Positions 1 to 8,363 of a stretch of DNA of 8,818 nucleotides are shown in pieces (the stretch's first letter is position 1; the number at the start of each line of letters is the position of its first letter). Source of the stretch: Bifidobacterium breve (GTDB lineage Bacteria > Actinomycetota > Acidimicrobiia > IMCC26256); contig CAMDSG010000067.1 in the NCBI GenBank assembly GCA_945907055.1, positions 1 through 8,818 of the forward strand, read 5' to 3'. The notes beneath the pieces are model-generated. The model worked only from the letters and a program-made list of their open reading frames with translations, was not told where the DNA came from and did not search any database. The position numbers and the translations under genes are program-made.

Positions 1-566
1 GCGGCTACGAACTTCATTCGTGCACGCTCTCGCTCAACGACGAGTCTTACTGCCGGGCTCTGAACTCGCCCAGCGCTTCGAGCGCTCGGTACTCGACGCC
101 ATAGAACCGGGGATACGAGATAACCAACGAGGCGGTCCATGATGCGTCGGCCATCTGCTGCCTCTACCAAACGCATATCAATCTGGCGTGTATTCGCAAG
201 TGCTTCGCTTATTGCATCCTCAGTGATCTCATGGAAGACCATCCGATGTACCTCAACTCCCTTGGGCTGGAGTAACTCAAGGAGGTGCCACGCAATCGAC
301 TCTCCCTCGCGGTCCTCATCAGTTGCGAGGTAGAGGGTGTCAGCACCCTTCATTGCACGCTTGATATCGGCGACGACCTTCTTGGCGCGATCCTGTGGGG
401 GTGCCCACTCAACGGCGAAGTGGTTATCGACGTCGATGCCCAAGCCCTTCTCGGGCAGATCCCGAACATGACCGTATGAGGCCATGACGGTGTAGTCAGA
501 GCCGAGGTATTTACCGATGGTCTCGGCTTTAGCCTTTGACTCCACGATCACTAGGTGATTTGGCAA
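1..566 (-). CDS. topA: DNA topoisomerase I, N-terminal part (cut by left window edge)
   Basis: Type IA topoisomerase that relaxes negatively supercoiled DNA in the cytoplasm. Only the first 188 residues are present; the gene continues off the left edge. The Toprim domain fills about residues 1-115: LVIVESKAKAETI near the start supplies Glu9, and ATDEDREGE at 81-89 supplies the metal-binding acidic triad Asp83, Asp85, Glu87. Residues 139-180 carry the family block with RRIMDRLVGYLVSPVLW and SAGRVQS. The catalytic tyrosine lies beyond the window. The start is TTG (564-566): AGGAG lies 5 nt upstream and no other start codon lies in frame nearby, and the protein begins right at the Toprim strand as in the family. 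It diverges from dedA across 165 bp. Identification is certain from the motifs; the start is fairly sure. Confidence 0.96.
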   Translation of the reverse strand, partial: MPNHLVIVESKAKAETIGKYLGSDYTVMASYGHVRDLPEKGLGIDVDNHFAVEWAPPQDRAKKVVADIKRAMKGADTLYLATDEDREGESIAWHLLELLQPKGVEVHRMVFHEITEDAISEALANTRQIDMRLVEAADGRRIMDRLVGYLVSPVLWRRVPSARSAGRVQSPAVRLVVERERARMKFVA

Positions 567-571
567 CGCTG

Positions 572-576
572 CTCCT
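572..576 (-). promoter_or_regulatory. Shine-Dalgarno site deciding the TTG start of topA
   Basis: AGGAG on the minus strand lies 5 nt before the TTG codon. No ATG or GTG in frame lies between it and the Toprim domain, so it fixes the unusual start. Confidence 0.6.
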
Positions 577-716
577 AAATGCTGGTTGTTGGGGCTTGAC
601 GGTAGGCCGAAATGGCCGTGAAACTGTGGTCATAGAAAAATCCGATATGGACCGTTCCTTTTTCAGTGGTGCCACGCTTTAGTGCCGCTTGTCAAGCCGG
701 GCCACTCTGGGGCATC

Positions 717-731
717 TAGTCTGACCCCCCT
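717..731 (+). promoter_or_regulatory. Possible -10 element just upstream of dedA
   Basis: TAGTCT (717-722) fits the TAnnnT pattern of a sigma-70-type -10 box, with 9 nt between it and the dedA ATG. There is no Shine-Dalgarno sequence in the C-rich stretch before the ATG, so the transcript would start at or very near the ATG (leaderless). No good -35 lies at the usual 16-18 nt spacing; GTCAAGC lies 19 nt upstream. This is inferred from pattern only. Confidence 0.35.
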
Positions 732-1415
732 ATGACCAACCTCCTAGAGCCCCTAATCTCCAGCCTCTCCACCTACCTTGGATCCGCCTCCAGCCTCGGG
801 GTGGGGCTTTCACCGGAGAGTCTCCTTGACGCCCTCGGGCCCTTTGCCACGCTCGGATTAATAGCGATCATCTTTGCGGAGTCCGGGATACTCCTCGGCT
901 TCTTTCTCCCCGGAGACTCACTCCTTTTCACCGCTGGACTCTTCGCCGCAAAAGGAGACCTAAATCTCGCAGTAATTCTTGTGGGGTGTTTTATTGCAGC
1001 GGTCGTGGGGGATCAAGTCGGGTACCTATTCGGCAGACGTGTCGGACCCGCGCTCTTCGGCAAGCCCGACTCAAAAATTTTCAAGCAAAAATATGTAGCC
1101 CAGGCAGATGCGTTCTTCCAGAGGCATGGGGCAAAGACGATTGTGCTCGCTCGATTTGTCCCCATAGTGCGGACCTTTGCCCCCATTCTCGCTGGGGTTG
1201 GCAAGATGCCTTACCGCCAGTTTGTGATCTACAACGTCGGCGGTGGATTCGTCTGGTCCTTCGGCGTAATTCTTCTTGGCTACTGGTTGGGCAACGTTGC
1301 TTGGGTAAAGGACAACATCGAGATCGTCTTAATCGGCGTTGTGCTCATCTCTGTCGTCCCTGCATTGATTGAGATTCTGCGCCACCGCAATGCGGCCCCG
1401 ACACCACCTGCCTAG
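732..1415 (+). CDS. DedA family (VTT/SNARE-associated domain) integral membrane protein
   Basis: A 227-residue protein of usual DedA length. The family are membrane proteins of the VTT-domain group; characterised members act in membrane homeostasis, and some flip undecaprenyl phosphate or phosphatidylethanolamine using ion gradients. The lipid moved here is unknown. Visible landmarks are the re-entrant segment FAESGILLGFFLPGDSLL at 48-65 with Glu50 and Asp62, GDQVGYLFGRR at 93-103, and the signature around LARFVPIVRTFAPILAG at 139-155 with Arg141 and Arg147. These match the essential acidic and arginine residues of E. coli YqjA/YghB. Hydrophobic segments lie near 38-58, 78-98, 148-185 and 198-216. 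The ATG has no Shine-Dalgarno site. The C-terminal TPPA and the stop are the first unit of a 15-bp tandem repeat. It is convergent with hppA, with hairpins between them. Confidence 0.93.
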   Translation: MTNLLEPLISSLSTYLGSASSLGVGLSPESLLDALGPFATLGLIAIIFAESGILLGFFLPGDSLLFTAGLFAAKGDLNLAVILVGCFIAAVVGDQVGYLFGRRVGPALFGKPDSKIFKQKYVAQADAFFQRHGAKTIVLARFVPIVRTFAPILAGVGKMPYRQFVIYNVGGGFVWSFGVILLGYWLGNVAWVKDNIEIVLIGVVLISVVPALIEILRHRNAAPTPPA

Positions 1416-1460
1416 ACACCACCTGCCTAGACACCACCTGCCTAGACATCACCTGCCCCT
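1401..1460 (+). repeat. 15-bp tandem repeat spanning the dedA stop codon
   Basis: Three exact copies of ACACCACCTGCCTAG (1401-1415, 1416-1430, 1431-1445) are followed by a degenerate fourth (1446-1460). In the dedA frame each exact unit reads Thr-Pro-Pro-Ala-stop, so the first copy ends the gene and the next two add spare in-frame stops. Because the unit is a multiple of three and contains the stop, changes in copy number would not alter the protein. This looks like replication slippage at a gene end. Confidence 0.95.
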
Positions 1461-1474
1461 GAAATAAGGAGACC

Positions 1475-1492
1475 TCGCAGAGACCTCTGCGA
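1475..1492. other. Inverted repeat (hairpin) after dedA
   Basis: TCGCAGAG and CTCTGCGA are exact inverted repeats separated by AC, which gives a stem of about 7 bp with a 4-nt loop. No U-rich tract follows, so it is not a classical terminator by itself. It lies between the dedA-end repeat and the strong terminator hairpin. Confidence 0.5.
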
Positions 1493-1516
1493 ACTCGACG
1501 CAGCCATACGAACGCG

Positions 1517-1542
1517 AAGGAGGGGCCCGAGGGCCCCTCCTT
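1517..1542 (+). terminator. GC-rich hairpin terminator between convergent dedA and hppA
   Basis: AAGGAGGGGCCC (1517-1528) pairs exactly with GGGCCCCTCCTT (1531-1542), forming a stem of about 11 bp with a tight CGAG loop. On the plus strand it is followed by the T-rich TTACTTAGTTCTTATT-like stretch (the first TT is in the stem), so it fits an intrinsic terminator for dedA. The stem could also slow transcription coming from hppA, but its minus-strand tail is not U-rich. Confidence 0.8.
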
Positions 1543-1560
1543 ACTTAGTTCTTATTAGGT

Positions 1561-1578
1561 GCCTCGTATGAGCGAGGC
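1561..1578. other. Hairpin just after the hppA stop codon
   Basis: GCCTCG (1561-1566) and CGAGGC (1573-1578) form a 6-bp stem with a 6-nt loop, 12 bp beyond the hppA stop. On the minus strand the following bases are A-rich rather than T-rich, so it may protect the 3' end of the hppA transcript or assist the larger hairpin next to it. Confidence 0.4.
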
Positions 1579-1590
1579 CGCTAAGCGCTA

Positions 1591-3987
<2,397 letters not shown>

Positions 3988-4320
3988 TCGGACTCTTGCT
4001 CCTTGTAAAGATTGTGACCGCGCGCATCTGCCCACGGTTGGCCGGTAGAGGCCTTGATTGATTGGTGCCTCATTCTGCAAGTGACCGAAGCCACTTAGAC
4101 CGAGTGAATCTAGCCGCAGAGCGTCGGGCGGGGCCGAACCGTCGGCCGGGAGAATCTGACGTACTCCAAGACTTCTTTGAGGCCTACTCGGAGAACTTCT
4201 CGGGGTGAATCCGATCACACCTCTAAATCACGCCTCCAAGGCTCCGACACCAGCCGAATAACGGCTCCAACTCGAGCAAAACCTGCCTACCCGAAGCCAC
4301 CCCTCTCAGCGATTATTTGG
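3988..4320. other. 333-bp intergenic region between kimA and hppA, no gene supported
   Basis: No open frame here has family character; the minus-strand frame running into hppA and the plus-strand frame crossing into the end of kimA look like chance. It does hold a Shine-Dalgarno site for hppA (3999-4004 on minus), a CRP/GlxR-like palindrome (4204-4219), a near-exact 10-bp direct repeat with 13-bp period (4214-4223 and 4227-4236), a small AGCCG-AATAA-CGGCT hairpin (4252-4266), an 11-bp palindrome GAGAACTTCTC (4191-4201), and the 10-mer CCGAAGCCAC twice (4085-4094, 4291-4300). The length suggests that hppA has its own promoter here, but I see no convincing -35/-10 pair. Confidence 0.6.
4204..4219. 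promoter_or_regulatory. Candidate CRP/GlxR-type operator upstream of hppA
   Basis: The plus strand reads GGTGA-N6-TCACA, which on the minus strand is TGTGA-N6-TCACC. This is a 9-of-10 match to the TGTGA-N6-TCACA palindrome bound by actinobacterial CRP/GlxR regulators. It lies about 217 bp upstream of the hppA start and about 100 bp past the kimA stop. A chance match is possible in a window of this size. Confidence 0.35.
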
Positions 4321-6168
4321 CTACTCCATGTGGTACGGAACCGAGGTCACCACTGTGCCCTTGCGGAATAGGAGGCGGGCCTTGAGCACTAGTGCGCTCT
4401 GATTATGGAGCAGGTGCGCCCACCAAGAATCGACGACGAACTCGGGGATTACAACCGTAATCGTGTCGTTATCGCGCTGAGCATCAAGTTCGTCGATGAA
4501 GGCAATGACAGGCCCAGCGAGCTCTCGGTATGGCGAGTAGACCAACTCGAGGGGGATCTCAATATCGAATACCCTCCACGACTCCACGACAGCCGCCTCC
4601 TCCGCATCATCCGAGACCACGCATACAGCGATCAATCGGTTGGGGTTTAGGGATCGGGCATAAGCCAGCGCCTCTAGTACCCCTCGGTGGACCTTCCCTA
4701 CTAGGACAACAACCGTGTGGTTCACTGGTCGCGTCTTGTAGTCGGTGGTCACAATCAGGTTCACAGCGACATTCTCGTAGTGCTTGTGGATAACCCTAAA
4801 GATCATGATGATGGCCGGTATGACGATAATCGGGACCCACGCGCCGCTTGAGAACTTCGTGACAGCAACAATCAAAAGCACTAGGAAAGTTGCAAAGGAA
4901 CCAACTCCGTTTAGCACCATGTTGCGCTTCCAACCCGGTTCCTTCTCTTTTCGATGGTGAACCACCATGCCGGCCTGCGAAAGAGTAAATGACGTGAATA
5001 CGCCGACGGCGTAGAGCGGGATCAACGCGTTTGTCTTACCCCCAAATCCAATGATTAGAGCGCCGGCAGCAACCGCTAGCACTAGAACGCCATTGGAGAA
5101 GACAAGTCGGTCACCGCGATTGGCCAACTGTTTTGGCAGGTAACCGTCTGAAGCAATGATTGAGGAGATCCTCGGGAAGTCCGCGTATGCGGTATTAGCT
5201 GCGAGAATCAAGATCGCAGCCGTTGCAAACTGCAGAATGAGATAGAGCGGCCCGCTCCCAAAGACGAGAAGCCCCATCTGCGAGAAAACGGTTTGGTCAT
5301 GGCTTGGATAAGGCTGGATTCGGTTCGCCAGAACTGAGACACCGAAGAACAATCCACCAAGAATTACCGCCATCCAAGTGAGGGTTGCAGCTGCATTTTT
5401 GGACTCTGGGCGCTTAAATGCTGGCACTCCATTGGATATCGCCTCTACTCCGGTCAGTGCAACTGCACCGGAGGAAAAACCCTTTAAAATAAGGAATAAT
5501 CCCAGTGTTCCGCCGGTTTCGAGCGTACCGTCGAAGGCCTCTTTATCAAAGGGCACCTGCCCTATATTGCCCGTGTACGACTGAAATAAACCGTAGGCAA
5601 TTAGAGCGGTGAGCATGAGGATATAGATGTAGGTAGGTGCAGCAAAAATTCGACCAGATTCCTTGATACCACGAAGGTTCGCCAGGCTGATGAGAAGGAT
5701 CAGCCCCAATCCGATCACCACGCGTTGATCAACGAAACTTCGAAACTGCGGGATAGAGATAATCGCTGCTACACCTGCAGAGATTGATACTGCCACGGTG
5801 AGTATGTAATCAACTAGAAGAGAGGCTCCGGCTACTAAAGAAGGCGTCTCTCCGAGGTTCTCACGCGACACAACATAGGAACCACCTCCGCTCGGATATG
5901 CAAAGATTGTCTGGCGGTATGACGTGACGACTATCGCCAAGAGAAGTGCTACCGCAATAGCGATCGGCATCAAGACGTTGAGCCCAAGGGCAAGGCTTGA
6001 TGCTCCAAGCGCTACAACAAAAAGAATCTCCTCGGTCGCATACGCCGTTGAGGAGATCGCATCAGAGGAGAAGACTGCAAGCGCGATCCTCTTAGAGATG
6101 CGCTGATGCTCTTGCTCAGTCGTAGCGAGCGGTCGACCGACAAATATCCGTTTTAACGCAGAGAACAT
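4321..6168 (-). CDS. kimA: KimA/YdaO-type potassium permease (APC superfamily)
   Basis: Likely a K+:H+ symporter of the cytoplasmic membrane, by similarity to B. subtilis KimA (formerly YdaO) and the actinobacterial Rv2690c-like permeases. The 615 residues have about 12 hydrophobic segments up to residue 460, then a soluble C-terminal domain (470-615) with a UspA-like fold. Family blocks are SSDAISSTAYATEE (34-47), YPSGGGSYVVSRENLGE (91-107), LLVDYILTVAVSISAG (117-132), ALTGVEAISNGVPAF (237-251), and the end block with LLHNQSALVLKARLLF and VPYH (586-613), which closely follows KimA. The ATG at 6168 was chosen because KimA proteins begin at the matching FSALKRIFVGRPL segment. The frame is open upstream to a TTG at 6222, which would add 18 unconserved residues. 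The Shine-Dalgarno site is poor (GGGGG 9 nt before). Divergent from a TrkA gene, as in other Actinobacteria. Annotation pipelines may call it amino acid permease; K+ transport is inferred from the KimA match. Confidence 0.9.
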   Translation of the reverse strand: MFSALKRIFVGRPLATTEQEHQRISKRIALAVFSSDAISSTAYATEEILFVVALGASSLALGLNVLMPIAIAVALLLAIVVTSYRQTIFAYPSGGGSYVVSRENLGETPSLVAGASLLVDYILTVAVSISAGVAAIISIPQFRSFVDQRVVIGLGLILLISLANLRGIKESGRIFAAPTYIYILMLTALIAYGLFQSYTGNIGQVPFDKEAFDGTLETGGTLGLFLILKGFSSGAVALTGVEAISNGVPAFKRPESKNAAATLTWMAVILGGLFFGVSVLANRIQPYPSHDQTVFSQMGLLVFGSGPLYLILQFATAAILILAANTAYADFPRISSIIASDGYLPKQLANRGDRLVFSNGVLVLAVAAGALIIGFGGKTNALIPLYAVGVFTSFTLSQAGMVVHHRKEKEPGWKRNMVLNGVGSFATFLVLLIVAVTKFSSGAWVPIIVIPAIIMIFRVIHKHYENVAVNLIVTTDYKTRPVNHTVVVLVGKVHRGVLEALAYARSLNPNRLIAVCVVSDDAEEAAVVESWRVFDIEIPLELVYSPYRELAGPVIAFIDELDAQRDNDTITVVIPEFVVDSWWAHLLHNQSALVLKARLLFRKGTVVTSVPYHME

Positions 6169-6342
6169 TTCTTGTGGCCCCCAAGAGCGGCGGAGAGGAT
6201 CGTTGAAATTCCTCACAAGCAATCTGTTGCATACTTACAGTCCCCAAGTGAGTCCCCGTATCCTGCCACTCTCGGCGGCTCTCAACCCGCACCCGGCTTT
6301 GAGGAGATACCTAGAGATACGCCCAAAGCAAACGAGCGCGGG

Positions 6343-6354
6343 TAGGTTATGGAG
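6343..6354 (+). promoter_or_regulatory. -10 element for a leaderless TrkA transcript
   Basis: TAGGTT (6343-6348) fits TAnnnT and is separated by 6 nt from the ATG at 6355, which puts the expected transcription start on the A of that ATG. No Shine-Dalgarno site precedes it. This spacing supports 6355 over the in-frame ATG at 6349, which would abut the -10 box. No clear -35 was found. Confidence 0.5.
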
Positions 6355-7017
6355 ATGCGTGTTGCCATTGCGGGTGCAGGAAACGTCGGACTCCATGTAG
6401 CTAATGCTCTCCACAGAGCAGGGCACGAGATTCTGCTAATAGAGCAGCGCCAAGCCGTGGCCAATCGAGCAACGGTTGAGGAGGGCATCGAGTGGTACAT
6501 CGGTGACTCCTGTGAGGTCTCCTCACTTCGAGAGGCAAGACTCGAGACATGTGAGGTACTAGTTGCTGCCACAGGCGACGACGAGGACAACCTTGTTACC
6601 TCCCTTCTAGCCAAACAAGAGTTTGGGATCCCGCGGGTAATCGCACGCGTCAATCATCCGAAGAACGAGTGGATGTTCAATGAGAACTGGGGTGTAGACC
6701 AATTTGTATCTACGCCACAGCTAATCACCAGTCTCGTAGAGGAGGCTGTAAACGTTGGAAAGCTCGTTGAGCTGCTCCGCTTCGACGGTGGATTGGCCAG
6801 ACTCGTTGAGGTAAAACTCAACGAGGACTCCCCGATTATCAACAAGACAATCAAAGAGATTGACATTCCTCGCGACGCCACAATCGTTGCGATCCTGCGC
6901 GAAGAGCACTTAATTGTGCCTCGGGGAGACTCAGTCTTCTACGTAGGTGATGAGGTACTTGCGCTAGTAACCCCTGACTCAGAAGACTCGGTGCGCCACA
7001 TCCTCACTAATGACTAA
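6355..7017 (+). CDS. TrkA-family K+ uptake regulatory protein, first of pair (CeoB-like)
   Basis: Cytoplasmic RCK protein that binds a nucleotide and gates a K+ transporter. In 220 residues it has one RCK_N (Rossmann) domain at about 1-120 and one RCK_C domain at about 140-217, half the size of E. coli TrkA, as in actinobacterial CeoB and CeoC. Seen motifs: RVAIAGAGNVG at 2-12 with the glycine-rich GAGNVG loop, Glu30 ending strand 2 (LLIEQ), which favours NAD(H) over NADP(H), Asp51 in YIGDS, and VAATGDDEDN at 70-79. The start at 6355 follows the leaderless -10 spacing; an ATG at 6349 would add two residues. It is divergent from the KimA-type permease, whose activity it may control (inference). 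The stop TAA is followed by in-frame TAG and TGA in a short tandem repeat. Confidence 0.93.
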   Translation: MRVAIAGAGNVGLHVANALHRAGHEILLIEQRQAVANRATVEEGIEWYIGDSCEVSSLREARLETCEVLVAATGDDEDNLVTSLLAKQEFGIPRVIARVNHPKNEWMFNENWGVDQFVSTPQLITSLVEEAVNVGKLVELLRFDGGLARLVEVKLNEDSPIINKTIKEIDIPRDATIVAILREEHLIVPRGDSVFYVGDEVLALVTPDSEDSVRHILTND

Positions 7018-7041
7018 GGGCTCGACTAGGGGCTCGACTGA
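7012..7041 (+). repeat. 12-bp tandem repeat spanning the first TrkA gene's stop codon
   Basis: GACTAAGGGCTC (7012-7023) and GACTAGGGGCTC (7024-7035) are followed by GACTGA (7036-7041). In the trkA frame they read Asp-TAA, Gly-Leu, Asp-TAG, Gly-Leu, Asp-TGA, so all three stop codons stand in one frame, each in a repeat unit. The unit is a multiple of three, as at the dedA end. Confidence 0.85.
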
Positions 7042-7071
7042 GTCCTAGCCATCAACGCAGCCAGAAATCTC

Positions 7072-7440
7072 TCAGGTTGCTGATCCTCTAGCGATAATTC
7101 TGTATAGAGGGTTCATGATTATCACTCGTGCATTCTGCCTAAACGGCACGCCTTCGAGCATCAACCTTCGACCGGTATTAAGGCCTGGAATCGTTCTACG
7201 CCCCAAGAAAACCGCTGTCACTGAGCCTCGGCCATCCTTCACTGTCACCTCAAGGGCTGCGGAGTGCGCCCTAGGTACAAGCCTGACGGAGGAGATCTCG
7301 CCAGCAATAAAGACCGGCTCACGCATCTTGATCTGGTCGATAGGCACTGCTCGAGACTCCTCCGACCACTCGACTAGAGCTGCGCGATCAAGCTCGTGAA
7401 CTGGCTTGGTCAACTTGTCTAGGAATTTCTTCAGGGCCAT
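7072..7440 (-). CDS. Small OB-fold nucleic-acid-binding-domain protein
   Basis: A 122-residue soluble protein resembling the OB-fold proteins (tRNA_anti/RecG-wedge type) that sit beside the ceoB-ceoC genes in Actinobacteria, such as Rv2694c and its Streptomyces relatives; its role there is unknown. The OB strands span about residues 43-115: VFIAGEISSVRLVPRA (43-58), ALEVTVKDGRGSVTAVFLGRR in two strands (62-82), then IPGLNTGRRLMLEG and a final NPLYRII (110-116). A charged helix forms the first 35 residues. The start is ATG at 7440, with GGAGG 8 nt upstream; an in-frame ATG at 7464 has no ribosome site. It lies antisense between the two TrkA genes, 54 bp convergent with the first and 136 bp divergent from the second. 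Nucleic acid binding is inferred from the fold only. Confidence 0.88.
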   Translation of the reverse strand: MALKKFLDKLTKPVHELDRAALVEWSEESRAVPIDQIKMREPVFIAGEISSVRLVPRAHSAALEVTVKDGRGSVTAVFLGRRTIPGLNTGRRLMLEGVPFRQNARVIIMNPLYRIIARGSAT

Positions 7441-7448
7441 ATCAATTA

Positions 7449-7453
7449 CCTCC
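7449..7453 (-). promoter_or_regulatory. Shine-Dalgarno site deciding the OB-fold gene start
   Basis: GGAGG on the minus strand lies 8 nt before the ATG at 7440. It lies inside the longer reading frame that begins at 7464, so it argues for the inner start. Confidence 0.65.
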
Positions 7454-7541
7454 GAGGGAAACATTACCCACGCCCGTCAGTAGTTACCTAGCCCGCGCCA
7501 GATTGCTCTCCCCGGGTCAAGCAATCGCCTGCGGTGGGTCC

Positions 7542-7547
7542 TACGAT
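7542..7547 (+). promoter_or_regulatory. -10 element for the second TrkA gene
   Basis: TACGAT fits TAnnnT well. Transcription would start near 7554, giving a leader of about 22 nt that contains the AAGGAG ribosome site. GTCAAGC (7516-7522) lies 19 nt upstream, the same spacing as before dedA, but no TTGACA-like -35 is seen. Confidence 0.45.
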
Positions 7548-7564
7548 GGTCCAAGACCCTCAAG

Positions 7565-7570
7565 AAGGAG
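7565..7570 (+). promoter_or_regulatory. Shine-Dalgarno site deciding the TTG start of the second TrkA gene
   Basis: AAGGAG is followed by 6 nt and then TTG at 7577. A second TTG at 7572 would be too close to it and out of frame with the protein. Confidence 0.7.
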
Positions 7571-7576
7571 ATTGCT

Positions 7577-8233
7577 TTGCACGTCGTAGTCGTTGGCTGT
7601 GGCCGAGTAGGTAGCGAGATTGCCGGAGCACTTGAGGCTCAGGGGCACAATGTCTCCATCATCGATAAGCGCAAAGACGCGTTTCGTCGCCTCCCGAAAG
7701 AATTTTCAGGTGAGCGAATTGTTGGATTCGGATTTGATCGTGACACCCTAATTGAGGCCGGTATAAATGATGCCGGTGCAATGGCTGCTGTGACCTCAGG
7801 AGATAACTCCAACATCATGTCAGCGCGTGTTGCACGCGAGACCTTCGGTGTCCAGCAGGTAGTTGCGCGTATTTATGACCCAAGAAGGGCGGCCATCTAC
7901 GAGCGCTTGGGGATACCAACAGTTGCAACTGTTTCGTGGACCACAGAGCAAGTGGTCCGTCGACTTATTCCGGCCATTCTCCCCATCGACTGGACAGACG
8001 CCACTGGCAGAGTTCACTTAGTAGAGAGATCCCTACCGGGTCATTGGGCTGGGAGGCAACTCTCTAACATCGAAGAGTCAGGGAGATTTACGCTAAGTGC
8101 AGTTACTCGCCTTGGGACCGCTCAGGTTGCTCGCAATGATCTCGTCGGGCAATCAGGCGACATCCTCCACCTCGTGGTGGCAGCAGATGCATTAGACGAA
8201 CTCGCCAAAAGGCTTGCGACTACTACCGACTAA
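7577..8233 (+). CDS. TrkA-family K+ uptake regulatory protein, second of pair (CeoC-like)
   Basis: Cytoplasmic RCK protein of 218 residues with RCK_N at about 1-120 and RCK_C at about 140-215. The dinucleotide site is visible as HVVVVGCGRVG (2-12) with Asp30 after strand 2 (SIIDKR), again the NAD(H)-type acidic residue, and VTSGDNSN at 72-79. It is clearly diverged from the first TrkA protein in this window, so the two are likely partners in one octameric ring (or two separate rings) rather than a recent duplication (inference). The start is TTG, supported by AAGGAG 6 nt upstream, and the protein begins directly at the first Rossmann strand. In Mycobacterium the two genes are adjacent; here the reversed OB-fold gene separates them, so this one has its own promoter. 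No TrkH-type membrane partner is in view. Confidence 0.93.
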   Translation: MHVVVVGCGRVGSEIAGALEAQGHNVSIIDKRKDAFRRLPKEFSGERIVGFGFDRDTLIEAGINDAGAMAAVTSGDNSNIMSARVARETFGVQQVVARIYDPRRAAIYERLGIPTVATVSWTTEQVVRRLIPAILPIDWTDATGRVHLVERSLPGHWAGRQLSNIEESGRFTLSAVTRLGTAQVARNDLVGQSGDILHLVVAADALDELAKRLATTTD

Positions 8234-8279
8234 GCAAAAGAAGAGTTAAGAGAGACTCCTAATTGCTTCGCGATAGTTA

Positions 8280-8308
8280 TTGACTGAATCTGTATCCAGA
8301 GTTTTATG
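8280..8308 (+). promoter_or_regulatory. Weak sigma-70-like promoter upstream of the lipoprotein gene
   Basis: TTGACT (8280-8285) is a good -35, followed after 17 nt by TTTATG (8303-8308), a poor -10. Separately, CATCGT (8352-8357) lies 6 nt before the lipoprotein ATG and could serve a leaderless start. Neither is certain. Confidence 0.25.
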
Positions 8309-8363
8309 CAAGTTTCGAGGCAGGCGCCACCATCTCAGCCTCCTCGCGTGGCATCGTTGCGCA

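Noticed and set aside
605..620. GGCC-GAAAT-GGCC hairpin between topA and dedA
   Set aside because: A 4-bp stem without a T tract; too weak to call.
986..1372. 128-residue open frame overlapping dedA in another frame
   Set aside because: The dedA frame carries all the conserved motifs; this frame has odd Cys/Arg/Trp-rich composition and no ribosome site.
3988..4218. N-terminal extension of hppA by 77 residues
   Set aside because: The added residues have no family or membrane character, and a Shine-Dalgarno site precedes the ATG at 3987, where the protein starts as expected for H+-PPases.
3988..4320. tRNA or small RNA gene in the large gap
   Set aside because: No T-arm-like GGTTCGAATCC block or cloverleaf could be found, and no promoter-hairpin-T-tract arrangement.
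6169..6222. Upstream TTG start of the KimA-type permease
   Set aside because: The extra 18 residues match nothing in KimA proteins, which start at the segment encoded from 6168. Not excluded, since neither start has a strong ribosome site.
6169..6354. ydaO-type c-di-AMP riboswitch in front of the permease
   Set aside because: B. subtilis kimA has one, so I looked for its conserved G-rich blocks; the leader is short and I could not recognise them. A covariance search would settle it.
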